DNA of 55,028 bases from Hahella ganghwensis DSM 17046 (GTDB lineage: Bacteria; Pseudomonadota; Gammaproteobacteria; Pseudomonadales; Oleiphilaceae). Under the pieces are notes generated by a model, which made no database searches, was not told the DNA's origin, and saw only the letters and a program-made list of their open reading frames with translations. Position numbers and translations under genes: made by a program. Below, piece by piece: positions 36,725 to 44,899 of the stretch (the stretch's first letter is position 1; each line of letters begins with the position of its first letter). The DNA lies in the NCBI RefSeq assembly GCF_000376785.1, contig NZ_AQXX01000101.1:1-55028 (forward strand), read 5' to 3'.

Positions 36725-37285
36725 TCAGGAAGATGGTGGAAACTCTTGTAACATGTCGCCAACAATTCGCCGGATTTCTGCCTCTCTGGCGGAAGGAGTT
36801 TCATCCTCACTGAGTTGCTCTGTAGACTCGGCACTCCAGATAACTCTGGAGGTCACTGGATCCACCATTTCCAGCACCAGGCGCCCTCGTATCACCTCGG
36901 TTGCCGGTGGTTGGGTACGGAAAGAAATACCAATTCCGGTATGGCCGCTGGCAATTCCATATCCCAGACCATAGCTGATACCTTCCCGCCGAATTTCCTT
37001 ATCCTGTTTGATATGCCAGCTGGCGAGTATTTCTGCATCAGCTGGCTCGACCAGGGAGTACCCCTTATTCCTCATAAACAACATGACGGCCTGCTTCACA
37101 CGCTCATCCGTCAGGGACAGGGATTGAGACTCATCCGTGTCAATGCTCATGGCATATCGGTTCAACCCCTGGAAACTTGCCCCCGATTGATAATCCACCA
37201 CGACCTTGGGACCGGCGCAACCTGTCATAACAGTAGATGTCGTGACGATGGCAGTCACCAGGAAAAAGCTTGTCAGTAACTTCAT
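36725..37285 (-). CDS. DUF4136 lipoprotein (copy 2)
   Basis: A 186-residue lipoprotein: signal MKLLTSFFLVTAIVTTSTVMTGC, then the DUF4136 domain VVVDYQSGASFQGLNRYAM, EPADAEILASWHIKQDKE, RGRLVLEMVDPVTSRVIWSAES and ending MLQEFPPSS. The closing pattern (EMV-P-SRVIW, then EFPP/RFPP) matches the copy downstream. GGGAGG lies four bases from ATG 37285. It would be anchored to a membrane in the periplasm and lies in the same minus-strand run as the QseEGF-type genes. Confidence 0.88.
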   Translation of the reverse strand: MKLLTSFFLVTAIVTTSTVMTGCAGPKVVVDYQSGASFQGLNRYAMSIDTDESQSLSLTDERVKQAVMLFMRNKGYSLVEPADAEILASWHIKQDKEIRREGISYGLGYGIASGHTGIGISFRTQPPATEVIRGRLVLEMVDPVTSRVIWSAESTEQLSEDETPSAREAEIRRIVGDMLQEFPPSS

Positions 37286-37358
37286 GAGACCTCCCATCGG
37301 CTTTTGGCAACAATTCATCCAGTTCGCCGTTGCGCTGGCACATCTTTATGCCACGTTA

Positions 37359-38291
37359 TTAACGGAACTCCAGTGTTTTCAGCCTGACGTCAACTTCACC
37401 TACCACATCAATATCTCCGCGCATCAGGACGACCACTTGTCTGTCCGGATCAACAAATAACCTGACTGTTCCCTTGAACCCAAGGAAATCGAAGTTTTTT
37501 GCCTGGCCTTTTCCCTTCCACGGAGAGGCTTCCATCAGAATCTCCTGAGTGGTTGTACTCTCTTTGATACGTTGCGTTGAACTATCTGGTAACTTTTCTT
37601 CAAAATCTATATCGGTCTTCGTTGTTCCCAGGAATTTCAGGTTAAGCTCCACAATCCCATCAGGATCAAACAGGTAAAGCTTTTGTTCTTTTCCCGTTTT
37701 TGACCAGTCAACAACATTGAGGAAATAAAACAACCCTTCCGGCTCCATCAGAGTGTTCGATGGCAGATTGTCCGGAAGTGTATAAAAGTCTTCGCCGGTA
37801 TCACTCCACTGTTCCCAGCTCTGACTTGATTCTCCGCTACTGGAAGGAAAACGTTTGATCGAGTAGACCTGATCCGGAAGATAACGATAACGTCGGTAAC
37901 GCTCTTTATGACCGGTACGCAAAGAGCTCATTTGAAGTATCCCGCCATCCGGATTCATCCAGGTCTGAATGAGAGTATTTCTCCCCAGTACACTGCTTTC
38001 AATTTTCGTCAGAATCACTTGCTCTGCGGAAGGTAGCAGAGCTACCTGATCCGCAACAGGATAGAGCTGCAGACGTGCCTGGGTATGATCTGTGCTGGAC
38101 AGCTGAACCCTGGTATTTGCCGTGATAAATAATTTTCTGGCCTGATACTGGAGATCAACCGGACGAAACGTTTCCGGTTGCAGAAGTGCGTCCCCGGCTG
38201 CATGTACCATGCCTGTCAGTGTCAACATCCACCCAAACAGCAACCATATGGCATATTTACCTGAAAGCAGCCTGTGACATAACTCTGACAC
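37359..38291 (-). CDS. Unknown exported protein, 310 residues
   Basis: The start is GTG at 38291 with AGAGG nine bases upstream. The signal peptide KYAIWLLFGWMLTLTGMVHA ends in a likely VHA cleavage site. The mature protein is beta-rich, with FRPVDLQYQARKLFITANTRVQL, LGRNTLIQTWMNPDGGILQMSSLRTGHKERYRRYRYLPDQVYSIKRFP and GTVRLFVDPDRQVVVLMRGDIDVVGEVDVRL. It is reminiscent of DUF3108-type periplasmic proteins, but I cannot assign it. It is followed 73 bp on by the DUF4136 pair, and a shared transcript is plausible. Confidence 0.75.
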   Translation of the reverse strand: MSELCHRLLSGKYAIWLLFGWMLTLTGMVHAAGDALLQPETFRPVDLQYQARKLFITANTRVQLSSTDHTQARLQLYPVADQVALLPSAEQVILTKIESSVLGRNTLIQTWMNPDGGILQMSSLRTGHKERYRRYRYLPDQVYSIKRFPSSSGESSQSWEQWSDTGEDFYTLPDNLPSNTLMEPEGLFYFLNVVDWSKTGKEQKLYLFDPDGIVELNLKFLGTTKTDIDFEEKLPDSSTQRIKESTTTQEILMEASPWKGKGQAKNFDFLGFKGTVRLFVDPDRQVVVLMRGDIDVVGEVDVRLKTLEFR

Positions 38292-38394
38292 GTTAAAATA
38301 CCTCTGTTCCTGTCCATTTGCGGTTCCGAAAGCCCATTGATATACGTTATCAGCTTATCCATTCAACCTTAACCTGAGCTGAAGAGCGGCCATA

Positions 38395-38784
38395 TCAAAA
38401 CTCTTCCAGATTATTCAGTTGTATGCTCAATGCGGTTCCTGAAATATGGATTTCAATCAGACTGATAACCAAAGAGATAAACAACAGCAACAGACTGGCT
38501 CCCAACAACCAACCACCAATAATTTCCCACTCTAGCAGCAACACGCCCATACTCAGCGTACAGCTGATGAACGCCAGAACTCCCATGGACTGCATCCAGC
38601 GAATTAACCGTATGCGCTTACGCAGGTGAAGGATTTGCTCCTTCATATGATGTTCCTTGGTTTCATGCAGTTGTCGATAAAGGGTTCGAATCAATTGCGC
38701 CAAAACCAGAAAACGGTTGGTATATGCCAGCAATAACAGGGAAATAGCCGGAAACAATAACGCCGGCGTTGTGATCTTCATCAT
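38395..38784 (-). CDS. DUF2721 family membrane protein
   Basis: A 129-residue inner-membrane protein with three hydrophobic segments. The family pattern is TPALLFPAISLLLLAYTNRFLVLAQLIRTL, a cytoplasmic helix HLRKRIRLIRWMQ, and SLVISLIEIHISGTALSIQL. Function unknown. It starts MMK; AGGAG lies 12-13 bases upstream, a long spacing. The 211-bp gap between it and glrR contains an imperfect GC-rich hairpin near 38920-38945 that may terminate the glr operon. Confidence 0.85.
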   Translation of the reverse strand: MMKITTPALLFPAISLLLLAYTNRFLVLAQLIRTLYRQLHETKEHHMKEQILHLRKRIRLIRWMQSMGVLAFISCTLSMGVLLLEWEIIGGWLLGASLLLLFISLVISLIEIHISGTALSIQLNNLEEF

Positions 38785-38995
38785 GGAATGCTGATATCTC
38801 CTATTCGTCCGAAAGGCAAAAAAGCTTCCTGCTAAGTTTACCAGAAGTAGTCAATTTGCCTGAAAACACCAAATCGTGGCGCCGTCTGGGGCAGCCACCT
38901 GTATGCACCTCTCAGGCCCTGCCTGACGCGGCTTTCGGCTGCGCAGGTAAATCCTGGGGATACCCACATGCCGAAATCATAGCCATATGAAAAGG

Positions 38996-40363
38996 TCAGG
39001 ACACATCCGACTTGTTTTTGAAAAGCTCTGGATCAATACCGTGTTTTTTTACGATTTTGAAGAAATCCGAACGATTCCGATCCGCCAATCTCGCCGCTTC
39101 CGGAATGCTTCCCCCTGCTTGATTCAGCAAACGCTCAACATAGTCTTTTTCAAATCTGCGCTTGGCTTCCGACAGGCTGACCTGAGTATCCTGAACTTTC
39201 TGCTTCTGCGGTAAAGTCTGAGATACGAGTTCTCGGGAAATAATCTGACTGGCGGACAGGGCATGGCATTTTTCGCTGAAGTTCATCAGTTCGCGAACAT
39301 TTCCCGGCCATTGATAGGCGAGCAGGTATTCCAGAGCCTCGGGTGCCACACGTTTGGCCGTCTGGCTATAGCGCTCCCCCAACTGATCCAGAAAGTGGTT
39401 CAGCAAAACAGGTAGATCCTCGCGCCGCTCCCGTAATGGAGGAAGTTCAAAATTAACCACATTTAACCGGTAATAAAGATCTTCCCTGAAATTATTCTCT
39501 TCGATCATCTCCAACAGGTTTTTATGGGTCGCGGATATGATGCGTATATTGACGTTAACATACTCTGTGGACCCTACCGGTTTGATCTGACGCTCCTGTA
39601 ATACCCGTAACAACTTTACCTGCAGGTGCAGGGGCATATCACCGATTTCATCCAGGAACAGCGTTCCTCCTTCTGCTGCGAGAAACAGGCCTTTATGATC
39701 TCTGCTGGCACCGGTAAAGGCCCCTTTTACATGTCCAAACAGTTCTGATTCCAGCAGCTCCTCCGGTATGGCTCCGCAATTAATAGCTATAAACGGGTGG
39801 CTTCGACGGGCACTGGATTCATGTATGGCGTTAGCCAATACTTCTTTTCCGGTTCCGCTCTCGCCCTGAATCATCACGTTGACGTCACTCTGCGCCACCA
39901 ACCTCGCCTGCTCAAGTATCTGGAACATTTTGCTGCTGCGGGTGATAAATCCGGGTAGTCCATTCACGCTGGTTTCCGCACCTTTTTGCGAAGCTGCCGC
40001 TTTTTCCAGCGTGGCACGTAATTCTTCCCGATCAACGGGTTTGGTCAGAAAAGCGAATGCGCCTTTCTGTGTGGCGACTACCGCATCTTTGATGGAGCCA
40101 TGGGCTGTCAGCATGATGACCGGCAAGCCTGGGTGTTGCTTCTGGATCTGATCCAGTAATCCCAGGCCATCCATTTCCTCCATACGCAGATCGGAAATTA
40201 CCACTGCAGGTGGTCGACGGCGAATTTCCACCAGGGCTTCCTCTCCACTGCCTACCTGACGGCTTTGATAACCCAGCGCCTTTAACCTCATGGACATTAA
40301 CTGCAACAACCCTGAGTCATCGTCCACAACCAGAATATCAGCGTGTTGTGAAGTATCTGTCAT
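38996..40363 (-). CDS. glrR: Sigma-54 response regulator, GlrR/QseF type
   Basis: A 455-residue NtrC-class activator. Receiver domain 1-120 has the acidic pocket ILVVDDD, phospho-acceptor D58 in VVISDLRM and the conserved lysine in LTKPV. The AAA+ domain has Walker A GESGTGKE (about 167-174) and the sigma-54 contact loop GAFTGA (214-219). A short C-terminal Fis-type HTH follows ([26 protein letters not shown]). In enterobacteria GlrR/QseF, phosphorylated by GlrK, activates glmY and rpoE promoters. Its ATG overlaps the stop of qseG (ATGA), as expected for coupled translation. A divergent promoter with sigma-54 features is 2.3 kb away. Confidence 0.95.
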   Translation of the reverse strand: MTDTSQHADILVVDDDSGLLQLMSMRLKALGYQSRQVGSGEEALVEIRRRPPAVVISDLRMEEMDGLGLLDQIQKQHPGLPVIMLTAHGSIKDAVVATQKGAFAFLTKPVDREELRATLEKAAASQKGAETSVNGLPGFITRSSKMFQILEQARLVAQSDVNVMIQGESGTGKEVLANAIHESSARRSHPFIAINCGAIPEELLESELFGHVKGAFTGASRDHKGLFLAAEGGTLFLDEIGDMPLHLQVKLLRVLQERQIKPVGSTEYVNVNIRIISATHKNLLEMIEENNFREDLYYRLNVVNFELPPLRERREDLPVLLNHFLDQLGERYSQTAKRVAPEALEYLLAYQWPGNVRELMNFSEKCHALSASQIISRELVSQTLPQKQKVQDTQVSLSEAKRRFEKDYVERLLNQAGGSIPEAARLADRNRSDFFKIVKKHGIDPELFKNKSDVS

Positions 40364-40887
40364 GGCTTTACCTCCTCCTTACGTTGACTGATGCCCTCTT
40401 CGATATCACTGATGGCTTCGATGGTTTCGTCGAGTTTTTTCTGCAGCTTTGTCAATTCGTTCAAATGAATCTGCTGGCTTTGGGAAAACTCAGCAATCAT
40501 GGCAACCACGCGCCTGACAGAAGGCTCTTCCGTCGATGACTGCAGCAGGCTCTTTACTGCTATGGCGAGCTTGCCGGGATACAACTCCGGCTCACAACTG
40601 GCAATAAGTAACTGCTCAAAACGAAACGCGAGTGACTCCTGATCAAAGTTTTCCATTGCCTGATGACGTTCCTCCTCGCTTACGACACACCATCTTTCGC
40701 GGTGGCTCAGGATGGTATCACTATCAGGACTTTCCTCTGCGCCCAGTAATGGCGTCTCACCGATTTCTATCTCCGCCCGTTCTTCGATAAGGCTGCAGGC
40801 GCTCATGTTCATCACCAAACCTGCAGCGAGCGTCACCATCAGGAGAGCCCGGTATCTACGCAGGTTATTCAATAATCTTTCTTTCAT
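40360..40887 (-). CDS. qseG: QseG/YfhG-like lipoprotein
   Basis: A 175-residue lipoprotein: signal LLNNLRRYRALLMVTLAAGLVMNMSAC, then a helical soluble domain with CVVSEEERHQAMENFDQESLAFRFEQLLIASCEPE and a C-terminal coiled coil QIHLNELTKLQKKLDETIEAISDIEEGI. In E. coli QseG is an outer-membrane lipoprotein that interacts with and regulates the GlrK kinase. The position between kinase and regulator matches the enterobacterial order, and this placement is the main support since sequence conservation is low. ATG 40887 is favoured because it opens the signal. Confidence 0.82.
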   Translation of the reverse strand: MKERLLNNLRRYRALLMVTLAAGLVMNMSACSLIEERAEIEIGETPLLGAEESPDSDTILSHRERWCVVSEEERHQAMENFDQESLAFRFEQLLIASCEPELYPGKLAIAVKSLLQSSTEEPSVRRVVAMIAEFSQSQQIHLNELTKLQKKLDETIEAISDIEEGISQRKEEVKP

Positions 40888-41024
40888 GTAACTATGTTCC
40901 GCATTGATCCCCACCCTTAAGCAAAATATGTAAAAGCAGGGAGAACTATACATCCATCGAGTTGCTTAAATTTTCAACACCTCAAAATGGCTCATTTTCA
41001 CTAAACTCTGAGGATTATCTACTA

Positions 41025-42446
41025 CTAAAAAGTAATCTTTATCCTTGTGCCTCTGGGTTGGTTGTCCTGAATTTCAATCACACCACTCAATTGACTGACA
41101 CATTCGCCGACAATTGCCAGACCCAATCCGCTACCTTTTGTAGAGCCTTCACGCTTATTGGTTCCCTGGTAGAAAGGAACAAATACCTTATCCCGTTCAG
41201 GCTCCGGAATTCCGGGTCCCTGATCGGCCACTTCAAACCACCAGCCCTGCGGCTCCGATCCCCAACTAACAACGACCCGGCTTCCGGTAGGTGAAAAATG
41301 CAGGGCATTGCTCAACAGGTTGGCAGCCACCATCTGCAATAGCATGGTGTCTGACTCCACATCCATATCCCCACCTTCCAGAGTGACTTCCAACTGCCTG
41401 GATCTGATCAGGCTGTCATAGTTTTCCCTGACCTGCTGCAACATAGGTCGCAGGGCGACTATTTCAGCGTTACTTCCTGCGGCCAGTCTGACACTGTTGA
41501 AATTCAGTAATTGATGGATCATTTCCTGAAGGCGGGCGGCATTATCCGACAAGATCGCGACCACACTGCGTTGTTCCGCCGTTAGAGGTCCGGGCACTTC
41601 CTCCTGCAACAGAGCGCTGGCTTCAAACATCGCAGCCAATGGAGTCTTCAGCTCATGGGTGACATGGCGAAGAAAAGTATTTTTCTGATTTTCAATGGTT
41701 TTCAGGGTTACCCGTAGCCAGTTCAATCTCTCCCCAAGCACTTTTAACTCCTGAGGACCTTCCAGTGCCGTAGACTGCTCCAAATCACCACGACCGATCA
41801 AACCAATGATGGTGGATAGGCGATTCATGGGTTTTGCCACCATATAGGTCCACCAGAATTGAAATCCAATCGACGCAGGAAGAGCCATAAATCCGAGGAA
41901 AGCCAGATACCACTGCGTGTTTTCAAACGCATCTTTCTGTTTTTGCAGCCCCTCACTGACCAGTGTATGAGTCAGGTCACTGATTCTGGATAAAATATCG
42001 GTGGCCTGGTTAAAGGTCTCCGTCAACTGACCTAAAGCCTTTGCCTGAGACGGTTCATTGGTTAAAGGCTCCAATGTGGCAGCACGCAACAATCGTAATA
42101 ACCGGTCCAGACTCTGCTCCAGTTGAGCGGAGGCTGCAGCGCTTTTAAACGTCAGAACCAGTTGGCTCAGGCTGTCATATTTTTCCTGGTAGATCGTACC
42201 AAACCGCTCGTCCCGCAGAACCGCATACTGCCTGGCAGATCGTTCCAATTCTTTGACTTGGTCTTGTAATCCTACCAATTGACGATTCACCACAACCGCT
42301 GTTTCCACAAGCTCCTGTTGCTTACGGTTATGTTGCTCCATTGACCATATCGCATAAGCCACTGCCGCGATCAGTGGCAAGCTGGCCAGCAAAGTTCCCA
42401 AAGCCCACTGGCGGGCAAGGGGCATAGAGTTAAGAACGGACTTCAT
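41025..42446 (-). CDS. glrK: Sensor histidine kinase, GlrK/QseE type
   Basis: A 473-residue inner-membrane kinase. TM1 is about 14-34, followed by a helical periplasmic domain (35-178), TM2 (180-203), a HAMP segment, then the H-box FLRHVTHELKTPLAAM with H264. The ATPase domain shows the N-box ANLLSNALHFSP, the G1 box DQGPGIP and the G2 box GSGLGLAIVGE. It phosphorylates the regulator encoded two genes downstream. The 137-bp gap to qseG is longer than usual. The gene starts back to back with the sigma-54-like promoter of the BON/OmpA genes. Confidence 0.94.
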   Translation of the reverse strand: MKSVLNSMPLARQWALGTLLASLPLIAAVAYAIWSMEQHNRKQQELVETAVVVNRQLVGLQDQVKELERSARQYAVLRDERFGTIYQEKYDSLSQLVLTFKSAAASAQLEQSLDRLLRLLRAATLEPLTNEPSQAKALGQLTETFNQATDILSRISDLTHTLVSEGLQKQKDAFENTQWYLAFLGFMALPASIGFQFWWTYMVAKPMNRLSTIIGLIGRGDLEQSTALEGPQELKVLGERLNWLRVTLKTIENQKNTFLRHVTHELKTPLAAMFEASALLQEEVPGPLTAEQRSVVAILSDNAARLQEMIHQLLNFNSVRLAAGSNAEIVALRPMLQQVRENYDSLIRSRQLEVTLEGGDMDVESDTMLLQMVAANLLSNALHFSPTGSRVVVSWGSEPQGWWFEVADQGPGIPEPERDKVFVPFYQGTNKREGSTKGSGLGLAIVGECVSQLSGVIEIQDNQPRGTRIKITF

Positions 42447-42585
42447 TGAAAACCTGATGATTCATTAACTGTTAAAAAACGTTCTTCACCTTACCCATTT
42501 CGGGTTCTCTCTACCATGGTTTCATTTTTGCAACACCATAACGTCATGATTATTAAAGAAATTTAAAATTGAGCATTTTTCACCC

Positions 42586-42631
42586 TGTTGCATAGTTGCA
42601 ACAAACTACCAGACAGAACGATCAGACAGAA
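42586..42631 (+). promoter_or_regulatory. Candidate activator-binding region upstream of the sigma-54 promoter
   Basis: An inverted repeat TGTTGC-ATAGTT-GCAACA (42586-42603) is followed by two direct copies of CAGACAGAA (42610-42618 and 42623-42631), 13 bp apart. Reported GlrR sites contain GACA half-sites; two occur here but as direct rather than inverted repeats. A further GCAACA lies near 42530. The distance to the -24 box (50-90 bp) suits an enhancer. Confidence 0.4.
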
Positions 42632-42677
42632 ATCACGAAATTGATATAAATCATTGTTTATTAACAACTTAATCTAA

Positions 42678-42694
42678 TTGGCACAAGAATTGAT
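42678..42694 (+). promoter_or_regulatory. Sigma-54-type promoter
   Basis: TTGGCAC-AAGAA-TTGAT, matching the -24 element (TGGCAC) exactly and the -12 element (TTGC) in three of four positions with correct spacing. Predicted +1 is near 42705, about 65 bp before the small ORF at 42769. A sigma-54 activator (GlrR) is encoded just across the divergent region, which supports the call. Confidence 0.65.
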
Positions 42695-42768
42695 AGCTAT
42701 TACTTCAGCGAAGCACGAAACACTCAATGAATTATGGATATGTCTTCGTTAAAAACGGGAGAACCCTT

Positions 42769-42936
42769 ATGAAACCGACTCTCAGCTTCCTGCTCACAAT
42801 ACTGTCCTTGTTCGCTCTTGCACTGATTGCGACCCGCTCAGCGAAAAGACCGGGAATCAGCCGCAGCCCAATCCAAATTGGGAAAAAGCAGCATGACGTT
42901 ATGCCAGGCAACAGGCAGCTGGAAGGTTTTCGTTAG
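42769..42936 (+). CDS. Small secreted or membrane peptide, 55 residues
   Basis: It starts MKPTLSFLLTILSLFALALIATRSA, a single hydrophobic helix that may be a signal or an anchor, followed by a basic tail SAKRPGISRSPIQIGKKQ ending LEGFR. GGGAGA lies six bases before the ATG. It is the first frame after the sigma-54-like promoter, 51 bp before the BON gene. I recognise no family. The good ribosome site and the operon position support a real gene. Confidence 0.5.
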   Translation: MKPTLSFLLTILSLFALALIATRSAKRPGISRSPIQIGKKQHDVMPGNRQLEGFR

Positions 42937-42987
42937 GCGCATTACGAATGCCAATAACGAATTAGGTTATGGATACGGAGGATTACT

Positions 42988-43650
42988 ATGAAAGCTGCCA
43001 ATAGAAATCGCCATTTTAACTGGGTCCTGACAACGATTTTAATTGCTACGACCAGCATTGCCTGGCCAACCCGTGCAGACGACGGGAGTCAAAACAACCA
43101 GGCGTCAATGGAGCAGGCCGATTTAACAGCTTCAGCCAATAGCGATGACGACAATATTGAGGATCATTTCGTTGAGGGTTGGCGGGAAGGCGTGATTGAA
43201 ACCCGCTATCTAATGTCCGAGTCCCTGTCAGCCATGGAGATTGAGGTTGTCGTGGATGGGGGCAAAGCCACATTGAGTGGAACGGTATCAAGCGAAATAG
43301 AAAAGCAGCTGGCGCAAGAAGTAGCTCTGTCCGTTTCCGGTATAGAAGAAGTAGATAACCAACTGACAGTGTCCCCTGATGAAGAAACGGAAAGTGCCGG
43401 ATCAATAGATTCAGAGGCGGGGCATCAAGTGAATGACGCCATGATCACCGCAACGATTAAAGCACGTTATCTGGCAAGTCCACATCTGAACCCACTGGAT
43501 ATCAGCGTCACCACCGACAAGGGTGTCGTGGAGTTGGTCGGTGAGGTTGCTTCGGAAGCGGAAAGGGATCTTGCCTACTACATCGCTGAGAACACTAAAA
43601 ACGTCAGAGAAGTCAATAACCGGGTTCAGCTTAACGCATCATCCAGCTAG
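42988..43650 (+). CDS. Periplasmic protein with two BON domains
   Basis: A 220-residue protein with a signal peptide (NRHFNWVLTTILIATTSIAWPTRA) and two BON repeats: GWREGVIETRYLMSESLSAMEIEVVVDGGKATLSGTVSSE (about 65-125) and MITATIKARYLASPHLNPLDISVTTDKGVVELVGEVASE (about 150-210). BON domains bind phospholipid surfaces, as in OsmY and DolP, and protect envelope integrity under stress. GGAGG precedes the start. It lies downstream of the sigma-54-like promoter and 54 bp before the OmpA lipoprotein gene. Confidence 0.93.
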   Translation: MKAANRNRHFNWVLTTILIATTSIAWPTRADDGSQNNQASMEQADLTASANSDDDNIEDHFVEGWREGVIETRYLMSESLSAMEIEVVVDGGKATLSGTVSSEIEKQLAQEVALSVSGIEEVDNQLTVSPDEETESAGSIDSEAGHQVNDAMITATIKARYLASPHLNPLDISVTTDKGVVELVGEVASEAERDLAYYIAENTKNVREVNNRVQLNASSS

Positions 43651-43704
43651 CCCTTCATAAACACTAAAAACGAACAAAACAGTGAACTCCAAGGAGAAAT
43701 AATC

Positions 43705-44268
43705 ATGTTAACTTTGACACGTAACGTCGCAGTGCTGGCTTCCGTCATTCTGGTTTCCGCCTGTGCATCCAACCAGAATCCAGAGCCAGTTCCGGTTGAG
43801 CAAACCCCAGAGCCAGTCGTAACAGCACCAGTTGAACCGGAACCTGTTGTAGAAGAGGCGGAAGTATTCACTCCACCACCTGCACCTAACGCCAATATTG
43901 AGTTCGCTTTTGATTCCGCTGAGCTGACACCAGCCGAGAAAGCGGATCTGCAAGCCTGGGCTGACTACCTGAACGACCTCATGATTAATCGCGTTGAAAT
44001 CCATGGCCATGCGGATGCGGTCGGAACAGAATCCTACAACCGTGACCTTTCTGCAAAACGTGCTTATGCCGCTTCTGAAGCTCTGAAAAGCATGGTAGAT
44101 CACCCTATCGATATCTCTGAAGTGGCTCATGGTGAAACCGCTCCTGCGGCTGACAATGATACTGAGCAAGGGCGCCAGGTAAATCGTCGCGTTGAAGTTG
44201 TCATCCCGGAAGATAACAACAGTGTAGGCCTGTCAACCACACCAGAAACTGAAAATACTGAAAGCTAA
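43705..44268 (+). CDS. OmpA-family lipoprotein (Pal-like)
   Basis: A 187-residue lipoprotein: lipobox LVSAC, then a Pro/Glu/Val-rich spacer (about 25-60) with repeated PEPV units, then a C-terminal OmpA peptidoglycan-binding domain with NIEFAFDSAELTPAEKADLQAWADYL, VEIHGHADAVGTESYNRDLSAKRA and GRQVNRRVEVVIP. The NRR-type arginine and the aspartate of HADAVG contact diaminopimelate in the family. It would tie the outer membrane to the wall. AAGGAG precedes the start. Confidence 0.94.
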   Translation: MLTLTRNVAVLASVILVSACASNQNPEPVPVEQTPEPVVTAPVEPEPVVEEAEVFTPPPAPNANIEFAFDSAELTPAEKADLQAWADYLNDLMINRVEIHGHADAVGTESYNRDLSAKRAYAASEALKSMVDHPIDISEVAHGETAPAADNDTEQGRQVNRRVEVVIPEDNNSVGLSTTPETENTES

Positions 44269-44380
44269 GCAGCCTTCTTTACCTCAGTTTTCTGCTAGGC
44301 TTTATCAGGGAGTTATGTCTCCCTGAATCGCACCGGTCAAAATAGGCTTCAACGGTATTGCTGAAGCGGAGAGACACCCA

Positions 44381-44422
44381 AGGAGTCTGTTGACGTCTCA
44401 TATGAAACGTCAACAGATTCCT
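44381..44422 (+). promoter_or_regulatory. 42-bp imperfect palindrome with shared 16-bp element, copy 2
   Basis: The arms AGGAgTCTGTTGACGTcTCA and their complement meet at CATATG; only two pairs fail to match (one would be G-U in RNA). It contains TCATATGAAACGTCAA at 44398-44413, identical to the leader element at 35980-35995. It ends 53 bp before the PA2779-type start and 113 bp after the OmpA stop begins. It could be an operator, a strong leader hairpin, or a terminator without a U run. Confidence 0.7.
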
Positions 44423-44475
44423 GATCATGGAGCGAACACAAATCTTAAAATGTCATTTATAAAGAGGTAACTATC

Positions 44476-44877
44476 ATGGAATTTACTCACAGATTGAAAC
44501 GTCCAGTTTCAGTGGTTCTGGCCATATTCATTATGTTGCTGGGTTTACAGACGTCCGTCGTCCGGGCCGCCATGATCAGTACCGAATCCGAAATCCAAAG
44601 TGCACAGCACCAATATGACAGAGATCAGCTACTCCAGTTAACACAGTCAGACGAAGCACGGGATATTCTGTTATCCATGGGTGTGGCCCCAGAAGATGTA
44701 GAAGACCGGGTTAACAACATGACATCGGAGGAACTGGCCGAATTTAACCAACAGATTGACGAAATGCCGGCAGGTGCAGGTGTTTTAGGTCTCGTAGTTC
44801 TGATTTTTGTCATATTGATAGTGCTGGACCTGCTGGGAACCACCAACATCTTTCCAGTAATCAAACCCATTAACTAG
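44476..44877 (+). CDS. PA2779-family membrane protein
   Basis: A 133-residue protein: N-terminal hydrophobic signal SVVLAIFIMLLGLQTSVVRA, then a charged helical stretch QSAQHQYDRDQLLQLTQSDEARDILLSMGVAPEDVEDRVNNMTSEELAEFNQQIDEMPAG, then a C-terminal membrane helix GVLGLVVLIFVILIVLDLLG. This layout is that of PA2779-family proteins, which are found next to PA2778-type cysteine peptidases; function unknown. GAGGTAACTATC precedes the ATG. The peptidase gene starts 22 bp downstream, so the two are surely co-expressed. Confidence 0.88.
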   Translation: MEFTHRLKRPVSVVLAIFIMLLGLQTSVVRAAMISTESEIQSAQHQYDRDQLLQLTQSDEARDILLSMGVAPEDVEDRVNNMTSEELAEFNQQIDEMPAGAGVLGLVVLIFVILIVLDLLGTTNIFPVIKPIN

Positions 44878-44899
44878 CCGATATCCTGTTAATAACCCG

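Noticed and set aside
38870-38950. GC-rich segment between DUF2721 and glrR considered as a structured RNA or REP element.
   Set aside because: Only a bulged, imperfect stem can be drawn, with no U run and no second copy in the window.
44381-44422. The 42-bp palindrome considered as a plain transcription terminator for the OmpA gene.
   Set aside because: No U run follows, and its core 16 bases recur upstream of another gene in promoter or leader position, which favours a regulatory role. Termination is not excluded.
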